From the NCBI GenBank assembly GCA_946894095.1, contig OX335665.1, positions 7,078,001-7,142,000 on the forward strand: 64,000 nt of DNA, written 5' to 3'. The translations under genes were made by a program, and so were the position numbers. Below the pieces are notes generated by a model. It saw only the letters and a list, made by a program, of their open reading frames with translations, did not search any database and was not told the DNA's origin. Below, one piece after another: positions 43,217 to 52,864 of the stretch (position 1 is the first letter of the stretch; each line of letters begins with the position of its first letter). The DNA is from Incurvaria masculella (lineage: Eukaryota > Arthropoda > Insecta > Lepidoptera > Incurvariidae).

Positions 43217-44149
43217 GTTGAGATGCTTTTGAATATGCTAAAAAAAACCAACTCTCTTACATTTTATAGTTCTCTACAGTGTAATCCAAAGAGAGCACTC
43301 GCTTGTGTAAACAAAATAAACTAACACACACGACAGCGCAGCTAACAAGACTAGCCTCCAACGCCCCGCCTGTCGCCGTGTCCGCTTGACAGCTCGCGTT
43401 CCCGCCTAAATAGCTGTCAATCGCGCCGCCATTGTTGTAAGCTGTGTTGGGCCCGTGTTGACGGGCCGTGTTTTTGGCGCTTTGATTGTGAGAACATCCT
43501 ATATTTGTTTTGGCTTGTTGTAATGCAGAGTTCTCGCTGGGAATAATTGAATAGTAAAAAAAAAGTTTTGATGAGGAAAGGACGAAAGGTTCGTTATTTC
43601 ACAAAGTTCTTTTTTGGAACTATGTTTCTCAACGCGGATGAGGGCCGGACGAAAAATTGTGTCCTCGACACTTTTGCTCTCAAACAGACAGTGACACCTA
43701 CACGTTTTACCTCGACGAAAGTAGGTACCAGAGCTGCAGAAATTGTTAGATATTTTAGAATTTTGTAACACTATCTGTGGCCGGGCCTCGTCTGTGTGGC
43801 CATGCAGATTTTAAGATCCCCTTGAATTTATATGGAATTTTAATAACATTGGAATCTTGGTAAGTACTAGAGCGGCAGAAATGTTTTTTTTTCCTGTGGC
43901 CCCTGTCTTGAAATCAAGACAATTAGCCAGTTTCTAGTTTCTGTTATTTGTTTCTCTTCGTTTTATTCCCATTAATATTCAGCGCATTTTAAAATGTTCG
44001 TGCATGTTTAACATTTTTGTAAAACTGTGATTTGTGGCTGGGCCCTATCTGTGCTAGTCAGTGACTTAGAAATAAATCATTATACATTAGAAACGAAATC
44101 TATAAAGGAAATTCGTTACTGCCGGGTGTCCCACAACGCCTTTCGTATT
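43217..44149. other. Intergenic; CpG-rich patch 43320-43460
   Basis: No gene recognised. Overlapping frames on both strands at 43499-43771 lack motifs. The patch 43320-43460 (CCGCCTGTCGCCGTGTCCGC, CGCGCCGCCATTG) is single-copy in appearance. Confidence 0.4.
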
Positions 44150-44846
44150 TTTTAGGGTTCCGTACCCTAAGGGTGCCAAACGGAACCCTATTACTAAGTC
44201 TCCGTTGTCCGTCCGTCCGTCCGTCTGTTGCAGGCCCGTATCTCATATGGACCGTAATAGGTAGACAGCTGAAATTTTCATAGGGTGTGTATTTCTGTTG
44301 CCGCTATTACGATAAAAATGATTAAAACTTTAATTACCCCCTTTTGACAGATTTGACCCAAAGAAACGTCATATCTTGTATGTTCTAGGCTCGTAGCCTA
44401 GTGGCGCGGGGACTGGCCTAGCGTACCAGAGACCCGGGTTCAATACCAACTTGCACCACTGTCTTTCTCTTTCAGAGTTCGATAAGTGCATTTCGTCACG
44501 AATGCGAGCTGCTCCATGGTTCGGAATCCATGTAAAACTGTAGGTCCCCTTCCCCTACTAGGTGGTAGGGTTTAAGCCCGCCCGGGTTGGTACCATCGCA
44601 TTGGATGAAAAGATGGTCGAAGCGGCAATGAAAAATTGTCCGTGTTTTCCATCCAGTTCAATGTAGCCGTGCTCATAAAGGGAAGGTCCTGGCATGGCAC
44701 CTAATTCCTTCGGGAATATGGTGTATTGGGCTAATATCATAACGGTAGTTGTGTGGTATTAGCCATCCATGTCAGGTCGCATAAAAAAAAAAAAAAAAAA
44801 TGTACGGAAACCTTTGTGTGCGAGTTCGACTCGCACTTGACCGGTT
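44150..44846 (-). repeat. Rep-A split by a SINE-B insertion
   Basis: The first part (44150-44386) runs from TTTAGGGTTCCGTACCC to ATATCTTGTA. The element resumes at TGTACGGAAACCTTTGTG and ends GTGCGAGTTCGACTCGCAC and CCGG at about 44846. A short repeated TGTA flanks the insertion. Confidence 0.85.
44387..44798 (+). mobile_element. SINE-B, tRNA-like head, full length, A-tail
   Basis: Starts GGCTCGTAGCCTAGTGGCGC (A box), B box CCGGGTTCAATACCAAC, linker TCTTTCTCTTTCAGAG, hairpin CCATGGTTCGGAATCCATG, the entire body and CATGTCAGGTCGCAT, then an uninterrupted A17 run. The clean tail suggests a young insertion. It encodes no protein; movement would depend on a LINE in trans. Confidence 0.92.
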
Positions 44847-45238
44847 TTTTTTGGCACGTTGATCACCTTCACGCTCGGCGGCGATGTCTGGACTCGTTCC
44901 TTTCGGACGGACAGACACGCAGTGCCAGGAAGTAGGGTTCCGATCGGCGGCTCTCCGCCGCACCGGCCGCCGATTGTTTTCGATCGCCGCGCCCTGGGTG
45001 GTCGGCCGCGTTTATAGGTCGTAATGTGAGGGAAAACATTATGTTTATGGACTGGCGGCGGGCGTACGTATTAATCAAATGGCTGCAGACCGCTAAACGG
45101 CGTGGTTGGGTTTTATGTGGTATGCCTTCGGTAAATACAGTTCCGGATACGTTCCGGTGTAATTTTGGACGCCTGGCAGCAATGGATTGAATTCTGTAAA
45201 GATATACCTACTTTTCCTTAGTCAGCAAGTACGTCTAT

Positions 45239-45513
45239 TTTTAGGGTTCCGTACCCAAAGGGCGCCCTAATAACCCTATTACTAAGCCTCCGCTGGCCGT
45301 TCGTCCGTCCTTTCGTCCGTCACAGGGCTGCATCTCGTAAACTGTAATAGGTAGGCAGCTGAAATTGTCACAGAGTGTACATATATTTTGCCGCTATAAC
45401 GGCAAACAGGTAAAATTGAAAAAAAAAAAGGGAGGGCCCATACAAAAAAACGTGATTGTTTTGTGTTAAGTCTTGTACGTAACCCTGCGAGTGCGAGTCC
45501 GACTCGCACTTGT
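45239..45513 (-). repeat. Rep-A interspersed element
   Basis: TTTTTAGGGTTCCGTACCC, GTCC repeats with changes, ACAGAGTGTACATATATTTT, ending GAGTGCGAGTCCGACTCGCA. A short SINE-F-like scrap follows at 45527-45562. Confidence 0.8.
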
Positions 45514-45973
45514 TTAATGAATGTGACATGTATGTGGAGTCGACTGTGAAGCGAGGATATTTAAGTGGGATGCCCAAAGAGGCCCATGGGCTTTTGAACT
45601 TTAAGGGAAAACCATGCCGGCCGAATTTAAGGTTGCGCTGACTCTTTAAAGTGAAATAACATTTTGTTGCTTAAAAAAAATTCAAAAGAAGAATGATGCA
45701 TCTATTGGCACTTACTTCATCTGTGGTTGATGGTCTACCTATCAATATTTTTTTTATTTATCATTTTGTTTTCTAAATTTGTTGTAACAGTTTTTAAATA
45801 TAATTAAATGTTGTCACGGCAAATGTTAAAACATGACAAATCCGAGTGCCGCGTACAGTGTAATGATGATTAAACAATACACAAAAACAATAAAAATAAA
45901 CAATTTAGGATGTCACCGAAAGAATTTTAAATTTAAAAACAAAAAAAAAAAATTAGATTCATGTCATATTGAA
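45514..45973. other. Intergenic, no gene recognised
   Basis: Contains ACATGACAAATCCGAGTGCC at about 45831, shared with 57312, which is part of an unclassified repeat. Otherwise AT-rich. Confidence 0.4.
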
Positions 45974-46270
45974 AAAAACCAGTCTAGTGCGAGTAGGACT
46001 CGCACATGAAGGGTTCCGTACCATTGTACAAGATTTTACACAAAAAAATCAAGTTTTTTGAATGAGACCCCCCTTTAATTTTTACTTTTTTTTATTTTAC
46101 CTATTTCTTGTTATAGCGGCAAAATAAATACACACTAATTTAAAAAAAAATCAGCTGCCTACCTGTTACGGTTCATGAGCCACTGCCCTGTGACAGACGG
46201 ACGGACGGACGGACAGCGGAGGCTTAGTAATAGGGTTCCGTTGGCACCCTTTGGGTACGGAACCCTAAAA
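45974..46270 (+). repeat. Rep-A interspersed element
   Basis: Palindromic end mutated (GTGCGAGTAGGACTCGCAC), middle and GACG repeats intact, terminal AGGGTTCCGT...ACGGAACCCT hairpin intact. Confidence 0.85.
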
Positions 46271-46336
46271 ACAACATAATAAAAAATAAAATAACCGACT
46301 TACATGAATAAAAAGGAAGTTTATCGATTCTACTCG

Positions 46337-46470
46337 TTTTTTTTATGCAACTGAATATGGATGGTTAGTACCACACCTATGGTCAGCCCAACACACAACA
46401 TGGGAACTAGGTGCCATGCCCGGAACATCCTTTGCACGGCTGCATTGAACTGGATGGAAAACACGGATTA
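46337..46470 (-). mobile_element. SINE-B 3' fragment
   Basis: TTTTTATGCAACTGAATATGG, CAACATGGGAACTAGGTGCC and TTGAACTGGATGGAAAACAC on the + strand, the complement of the SINE-B 3' half. Confidence 0.7.
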
Positions 46471-47021
46471 ACCCCTTATTCTTAAAAAAATCTAAACCCA
46501 TTGGAATATTTTTTAAAGAAGGTATGCACTCAATAAACTGCATCATAATATAAAGATAATGAAAACTGCTTATTATCTTCATCTATTATACTTCAAATAC
46601 TTTAATTTTTGTTTGTATTATTTAATCTCAAGTCTTCACTGATTACTGATTTCCTGTAGAATTGCTTGTAACTCCATTACTTTCTGTTGTTGTTTGAATG
46701 CATTAATTTTTTAAATTATTTTTTTCTATTCCCGTTGTTAGTTATAGATTAAATTATGAGTCGTAGACCTCAACTATGTAAAATACGTATATACTCTATA
46801 GTTTTATTATAAAATCCAAATAATTGAATGCTAAGACACTTGGTTTTTATGCAATGTTGACAGGGATGTAGCTTAAAGCTCATCAAGTTACTTATTATCT
46901 CGAATAAAATGTTGCCTACCGTCCAAAGGATTTACTTTTGAAAAAGGAGAAAGTAGGAAAGTTAGGAGTTATCGGTTATAGCGAAACATTTGCTGGCTTT
47001 ATTTGCCAGATTTGCATTTAT
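46471..47021. other. AT-rich intergenic, nothing recognised
   Basis: No frame or repeat that I can support. Confidence 0.4.
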
Positions 47022-47561
47022 GGTGGTCCATCCCGCTCAACTCCCCATACAAACGGGGAAATAAGATCACGCCCATATTTCTTGTCAGAGATCCCAAGTT
47101 TTGCTCAAAATAGCTTTATTTGATCGAACTAGATGTCTGATGACCGTTGGCATTGTAAAATTGTGTTTGGTTTCTAAGTTATAAGGTCCGAAAGTTCGAA
47201 TTTTTCGCGCGTTTTATACAATAACTTTGGAGGTGGATTACGCAATGATAAAGTAAGAACATCTTAAAAATATTAGTCATCAGACATAGCTTATTTAATC
47301 AAGATTTATAATCTATTTGGTTTTAGATTTTTGACTAAAGCGGTCGTGGTTTACCTTTAGCTATAAGTCTTTTGGAATTAATATTTTCGTAAATCTTATC
47401 CAATCATACACTATGCACATTGTCTTTTTTGTGGGCATGTTGCATCTTCCTCATCACGGAGCCTGTCTTTTTTTTTAAACAGAGAAGGTCCCAGAGCGCA
47501 ACAGCACGGTTTTGTACCGTGCCCGCGAATGAGTTCGCCCCGCCGGGTTGGGCCACCTTAA
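47022..47561 (+). mobile_element. MITE-D, full length
   Basis: Starts GGTGGTCCATCCCGCTC and ends CGGGTTGGGCCACC plus TTAA (47558-47561). Colinear interior. This is the MITE-D copy nearest the engrailed promoter, 2.0 kb upstream of the start codon. Confidence 0.88.
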
Positions 47562-47574
47562 GTACTTCAATTAG

Positions 47575-47815
47575 TGGCCGAGGTACCCGGCTCCGCTCGG
47601 GTCAATGTCGTTTTGGATTTGGAAATCATATGAGTTCCCCCTAAAATGTCTCCCCCTGTTTAACCCACTTTAAGGTAAATTTTCGCCACAAAGGTAGCCT
47701 ATGTCCAGATTATCTCTGAACCGAAATTCATCAACATTGGTTCAACGGCTTAGGCATGAAAACGCAACAGACAGACAGAGTAACTTTCGCATTTCTATTA
47801 TTAGTATGGAGCATG
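47575..47815. repeat. Rep-O, possible Helitron-like remnant
   Basis: Shared with 58686-58965: GAGGTACCCGGCTCCGC, GAGTTCCCCCTA, ACAAAGGTAGCCT, ATTGGTTCAACGG, ACAGACAGAC and a terminal ATTATTAGTATGG. The sequence resembles the non-autonomous Helitron-like repeats common in Lepidoptera, but I cannot confirm the CTRR end or the hairpin. Confidence 0.5.
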
Positions 47816-48780
47816 GATTACTGTAATAATGTTATTTGCCTCTTAATTATTGCCTCAATGACAAACGTACTTAGGTAGATCTTTACTTTAGTTTTTAATT
47901 AATAGTTAATTAACTAAATTAAACAAAACATTTTAAAGGTATATAAATGACGCAGTGAAGTAAAAGACACCTTATTTAGTTAAATCTAGTGATTTAGCCA
48001 AATTTTCGCATGTTTCTCAATTTTGTATCTAAATTTGCTAAGGTAAGCTAGATTGCAGCATTCTAATGTAATGGTAGAGCAGCTAACTCCCTGCCAACAT
48101 TGCATAAAAACCAGCTAAGTGGCTAAGCATTAAATGATTTCGATTTTATAATAAAAGTTAAGACGATGGATGTACGTACTATACATAGTTAAGGTCTACG
48201 ACCCAGCTTCGCTTCCATTTATTTAATGTAACGCAGATAAATAGAAACATCTTGAGTAACTAGCAAAAAACGGTTAAGTATTCTATTTGGCTGTATTTGT
48301 CACTGACGATTTTTTCTATTTCAATTCGACGTATTATAATACTATTAAAAATACACACCACCTACTTAATAACTTATTATAATGGTCGTAAAGCATAATT
48401 CTGAATAGCTGAACTCAAACGACTTTATCAAAGCAATTTAAAAGTCAAAATCACCAATCTCAAGAGTCATTAATGACATAATTGTGCCGCCAGAACCAGC
48501 AAGTCGGGTTGCCATTTGGCGGATCAGCGAGCAGTGAATCAACAAGGAAATCGCCTATCAATATAATAATTCTGTCAAACTTTAATTGAAATTCCGAATC
48601 GGACAATGCGCGTACACGGGCAGAGGTACAATTTACTAAAGAAAAAGCCTGCTATAACGCTATTATTGATACATTACAACCGGCCGGGAAAGAGCCATCG
48701 AAACGCAATTTACAACTGAATTACAACTCCTATAACCTCACTAAATACACAATCCCATAAAATCAATTCAACCTCTCCGG
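47816..48780. promoter_or_regulatory. Unique promoter-proximal region of engrailed
   Basis: About 1 kb with no recognised repeat between Rep-O and the putative promoter. It is AT-rich and single-copy in appearance, unlike most of the window. Promoter-proximal enhancers are expected here by position, but no individual site is assigned. Confidence 0.3.
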
Positions 48781-49595
48781 CGGGACCTCTCTCTCTTTCT
48801 AAGGCGACGCTGACGATGCGCGAGCGAGATGAGGCGAGTCGCTCGCTCGCGGAGTTCAATAAAAAGCTTTATAACCGGTGCCCGCCCACAACGTTTGGTG
48901 AGGGAGAAAAAAATAGTTGTTTGTTTTGCGAAGGCGGGGCTCTCCCTCTGTGCCCCGGGCCCCGGTCGGGGCGCCCGTCAGTCGCTCGCCAGCCGTCACA
49001 GAGTGCGCAGCGTGCCGACGTCGAGTTTAAAAGATTTGTGACAGCTGACGTTGACAAATCTGAAGGAGCGAGTGCCATTGAACTCGAAGAGGCCGGAAGT
49101 GACGACTCGAAACAGAACTGACAGTAAAAAGAAGTGAAAAACAAAATAAATAAATAGAAATCTCATTGAATATTTAAATTGACAAGTGTTTCGAAATCAA
49201 ACAAAGCTGAGGACTCAATAACATAGACAAATAAGCCGGAATTAAGAAATTATGCTAATTCATGCGACGTGTGAGAGGATATTGTGTTCAGATTGATAAA
49301 TATTAATGACTTCAAGAGTGTCACTGTCATTTGACATTTAAATCGACAACTTAAATCAATGACCATTCAAAATCGTGTCTACAAAACAAGGTACAATTGA
49401 ATTATGCATTGACGAGTGTACGGACTTTTGTGAACACACATTCAACGTTTGATGTTTTGACATTCCGTTCCGCTATATTAAGATTTCTTAACAGCGGTTC
49501 CGCGCCGCGGGCGGTCGCAAATCTACCATGACGGGATCCAACAAAGCGCTGTGACGCGAAAGTGCGTTGTAAAAGGTGTTTTGACAGACAAGAGA
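48781..49595 (+). promoter_or_regulatory. en: Putative promoter and 5' leader of engrailed
   Basis: A CpG-rich block beginning with CTCTCTCTCTTT (48788-48799, GAGA-factor-like) and GCGAGCGAGATGAGGCG, with GCTTTATAACC at 48866 and an arthropod initiator-like TCAGTC at 48979 (48978-48983: TCAGTC with the A at 48980). No downstream promoter element fits and the TATA-like motif is about 110 bp away, so the exact start is uncertain. An open frame of 101 codons at 48816-49121 has no known motif. The leader carries a short upstream ORF at 49528-49554. Confidence 0.4.
49528..49554 (+). other. Upstream ORF of 8 codons in the leader
   Basis: ATG at 49528 (context CTACCATGA) followed by seven codons and TGA at 49552-49554, giving MTGSNKAL. 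It ends 41 nt before the main start codon and is in a different frame. Such an upstream ORF could reduce translation of the main frame. Whether it is in the transcript depends on the true start site. Confidence 0.45.
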
Positions 49596-50364
49596 ATGGC
49601 GTTCGAGGACCGCTGCAGCCCGAGCCAGGCGAGCAGCCCCGGACCGGTCGCCGGCAGGGTGCCTCTGCCGCACCCCGAAACACCGCCGTCCAGCTACCAA
49701 CCGCCAAGTCAGTATACCTGTACAACGATCAACCAGAGATTCGATCGGTCTCCGACGATGACTGTCGTGAAAGTCCAGCCGAATTCGCCGCCCCCGAGCC
49801 CTATGGACGTGTCGCAGGAAGACAGCAGCGTATACCAAAACTATTACCAGAACGAGCGACCGGAGTCACCGGATATAAAGCCCGTCATTCCCCCAGCCCA
49901 AATCGACCTGGGGATTAATTTCTCGATAAGCAACATCCTCCATCCCGAGTTCGGCTTGAACGCGATCCGAAAGACGACCAACAAGATCGAGGGGCCGAAG
50001 CCCGTCGGGCCGAACCACAGCATTCTGTACAAACCTTACGACCTGTCAAAAGCGAAACCGGCCCCAAAGGCCGGGTACAGCTTCGACTACAAGGCGAAAG
50101 TCGACGAGCCTCGACTGCCGCCGCTGGGCGGATTGCGGCAGACGATCTCGCAAATCGGCCTCCAGAGGGAGGTGGACGCGCCGGTGAAGGGCGCGGATGT
50201 GACGCCCCAGACCAGGCCAGACTCGGCGAACTCGATGGTCTCGTCGACGTCCAGCGGCGCACCGTCGACGTGTAGCGGCGCGGAGAGCAACGGGCAAGCC
50301 GGCAACGGAACCATGTGGCCGGCGTGGGTGTTCTGCACCAGATACAGCGATCGGCCTAGTTCAG
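49596..50364 (+). CDS. en: Engrailed-class homeobox protein, first coding exon (partial)
   Basis: This exon encodes the N-terminal 256 residues plus one base of codon 257 of an Engrailed-family transcription factor, a nuclear repressor that sets posterior compartment identity in segments and wings. The start is ATG 49596 (A at -3, G at +4), giving [10 protein letters not shown]; the frame stays open to a GTG 45 nt upstream, but no earlier in-frame ATG exists. Visible parts: Pro/Ser-rich stretch at 25-70 ([12 protein letters not shown] at 58-69), EH1 [12 protein letters not shown] at 109-120 (Groucho binding in the family), basic and Pro-rich region 125-190, Ser-rich tract 210-232, and EH2 [17 protein letters not shown] at 241-257 (Extradenticle contact). 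EH2 has Phe at 246 where many relatives have Tyr. Homeodomain, EH3 and EH5 are not encoded here. Length before the intron favours engrailed over invected, but invected cannot be excluded from this exon alone. Confidence 0.93.
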
Positions 50365-50370
50365 GTTAGT
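50365..50370 (+). other. Splice donor of engrailed intron 1
   Basis: TCAG|GTTAGT splits the Gly codon after RPSS in phase 1, the position where engrailed-family genes have their first intron, between EH2 and EH3. Reading through would give a stop at once (GGT TAG). Confidence 0.85.
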
Positions 50371-50595
50371 CTTGCGTGGTCTTGTACCTGTATGCACCTA
50401 TACTTTTCGGCCTACGTAGCGTTTTTCTTCTTCTAATACTTACAAGAGTAGTTCTTTTATAAGTGCTTCTTCTTTTATCTGAGTATCCTTCTATTTTATT
50501 ACCGATTCCAGACAAGAATTCTTTCTTCCATTTAATATTTTATGCTACGTTTTTAAAAATGTAATATAAATCCGCACCTCTTCTTGAACATTCTT

Positions 50596-50815
50596 TAATA
50601 CGCCACAAAAAAAAACAATTTAAAGAAGAAAGTATAGTGCTATAACAACATAAGAAGGGGGGGCAAAGGCGGGCTTATCCTTCAAAGAGATTTCTTCCAG
50701 CCGACCTTTGGGTGTTTGTTCAATAGGGATATATTCGTAGGTGGTGGCAAAGATAATAATAATAAGTGGCGGTAGGTTTGGTTTGTTAGTTTGTGTATAC
50801 TTATTATATTAACCT
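50596..50815 (-). repeat. Rep-M, second copy
   Basis: Matches 4727-4925: TAATACGCCAC, AAGTATAGTGC, AAAGGCGGGCTTATCC and AGCCGACCTTTGGGTGTTTG. It has an additional short AATAATAATAAG insertion near 50755. Confidence 0.55.
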
Positions 50816-51548
50816 AAATCTAAGTACACAATTAGTACACACTTTGACTTTGATGTAGGCCTATGATTTTGTTACATTTTCAGCTCTCCAAATTTACCTT
50901 TACGAAGTAGATTGGATGTCGCAGTTCCGAGAATAGATCATTCAGGTGGTTGAAATCATGACATATTGCGTGACGTATTAGGACTTAAGCAACTGGTTTT
51001 ACTAAAGATGATATAGGTAGATACAAGATATAACAATTTGTTATCAAGTTAAAGCGGGAGAGATGAACAGAATATCTTTTTTAGAGACATTCGATAAAGG
51101 TTTTCGCATGTGTATTTTTGTTTCTACACATGTATGTGTTATTGCCTAGAATGCCCACAAACAATTCATGGTTTAAAATGAATTATTGTTTGAAGCAAAT
51201 TCGTTGAGATAATATTATGGTATGTTAGACTTTCTCATTGTTCCATGTTGATATAAATATCTAGGGAAAGATTATTCTAAAGTTTAGTACCATCGGCAAA
51301 TTAATGAAAAACACGACGTAATATAATAGGCGGTTCCCAATATAGTAGCCAACATACATATGTACACACATGCATACAAGTTAAGCTAAGAAAAATCTTT
51401 TTTTTTAAGTCGGTTGCATTCCGAATTCGACGCAAGTAGGCCCACTTTCATAGGTAGAATTCCGTTATGCGTGTGTTCGTAATTCCTTTCAGTCCTCCTA
51501 AACGGCTAAACCCATTTCGATGAAAACAAATGTACTGGTTTTAGATAT
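50816..51548. other. Intronic, mostly unclassified
   Basis: No coding feature. Positions about 51395-51548 (TTTAAGTCGGTTGC, GGCTAAACCCATTTCGATG) resemble motifs of a common lepidopteran interspersed repeat, but no boundaries are clear. Confidence 0.35.
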
Positions 51549-51812
51549 ACGGCCAAAGGGTAAAAACGGAACCCTATTACTAAGCCTCCGCTGTCCGTCC
51601 GTCCGTCCGTCACAGGGCTGTATCCCATGAACCGTAATAGGTAGGTAGCTGGAATTTGTACAAAGTGTGTATTTATTTGGCCGCTATAACAACGAATAGG
51701 TAAAATTAAATAATCATAATAATTAAAGGGGGGCATACAAAAAACGTGATTTTTTGTGTTAATTCTTGTACGGAACCCTTCGTGTGCGAGTCGGACTCGC
51801 ACTTGGCCGGTT
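51549..51812 (-). repeat. Rep-A, lacks the terminal hairpin
   Basis: Starts inside the terminal part (GGCCAAAGGGTAAAAACGG), continues through GTCC repeats and ends GTGCGAGTCGGACTCGCACT and TGGCCGG. Confidence 0.82.
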
Positions 51813-52296
51813 TCACCTATAGTTGGACCCGATAGATGCCGCTACTGTTGAAGTCTGTAGCAAGACGTCTATCCTGCCGGGTCCGCTAGTAATCTTAGAT
51901 TTTGATTAATGTTTGTTATAATTCTTCGTTGGTACGTCCGATTGAGGTCCGATTTCACGTTTGTTTTTTACGTCAAAATTGAGATGGTTTTCCATGTGAT
52001 TGATAAAGAGTTTGATCAACAATTCCTCTGCTAGATACATACCTACAAAAGTGCAGAGTATTTTGTATGGTTAGACATTGAGCGTGGCTGTAGGCCTAAA
52101 TTACTCTAGTGAGCCTCTCCGTCAAATAGCTAGATGGCACATCAATGGGCGTGCCACGTGTGGCTGAAAACATCATTGAGATCGCCCGAGGTTGACAATA
52201 GTCAACTGCTAGAGCGGATCGTAGATAAGTGGCGCTGGGACCCGCCTTGCATGCCAGATGTCATGGCTTGAAATCCAGCCTCGTTCATGCACTTTG
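51813..52296. other. Intronic, no feature recognised
   Basis: Weak inverted motif GGACCCGATAG (51826) / GCCGGGTCC (51880). A SINE-B tRNA-head-like scrap at about 52200-52290 (GGCGCTGGGACCCGCC, TGGCTTGAAATCCAGCC) precedes the next element. Confidence 0.4.
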
Positions 52297-52670
52297 TCAG
52301 CCTCGGTTGCCCAGTGGTTAGGTTAAGCTGGTTAAGTACCTCTGAGCGGGGTTGGGATCTGGGTGGGTGACCATTTTCTACCGTTGGGGCTGGCCGTGGT
52401 TCGGATTCCACGTAAAACTGTACTTACTTACTAGGTGGTAGGGTTAATCCCGACCGTCGTTCATTCAATGTGATCGTTGGTACGATCATATTGAATGAAC
52501 GACGGTCGAAGCAGCAATGAAAATTGACAGTATTTTCCATACAGTTCTTTGTAGCCGAGCAATGTAAGACACATGCTGGGATGGCACATAATTACCATGT
52601 GGTTTGTAAGGTTAATATCTGACGTTCAGTTTGGTCTTAGCCATCCATGTCCAGTTACATAAAAAAATCA
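52297..52670 (+). mobile_element. SINE-B, 5S-type head, full length
   Basis: Starts CAGCCTCGGTTGCCCAGTGG, then CTCTGAGCGGGGTTGGGATC and GGGTGGGTGACC, GGCCGTGGTTCGGATTCCAC, and the body to CCATGTCCAGTTACAT with an A7 tail. A local inverted duplication (GTCGTTCATTCAATGTGATC / its complement) at about 52459-52507 is unique to this copy. Confidence 0.82.
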
Positions 52671-52714
52671 CCAAATCCTTCTATTTCGAATCCCTCTATT
52701 TCAAATCCTTCTAT

Positions 52715-52864
52715 TTCCGAGTTGGTCAGGAGAATTTCGTCACGAATTCGAGCTGGCCCATGGTTCGGAATCCAGTCGGAAGTAGAGTTTAGCCCGCCCG
52801 GTTGGTACCATCGCATTGGATGAAAATATGTTCGAAAGGGCAATGATAAAATGTCCGTGTTGTT
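52715..52864 (+). mobile_element. SINE-B body fragment
   Basis: CGAGTTGGTCAGGAG, CCATGGTTCGGAATCCAG, GGTACCATCGCATTGGATGA, ending AATGTCCGTGTT. Truncated at both ends. Confidence 0.65.

Noticed and set aside
48816..49121. 101-codon frame upstream of engrailed as an extra exon
   Set aside because: It falls in the CpG-rich promoter/leader region, has no Engrailed-like motif, and is not in a position where the family has coding sequence.
49551..49595. Engrailed start 15 codons upstream at 49551
   Set aside because: The codon there is GTG, not ATG. The family N-terminus MAFEDRCSP begins at 49596 in a good start context.
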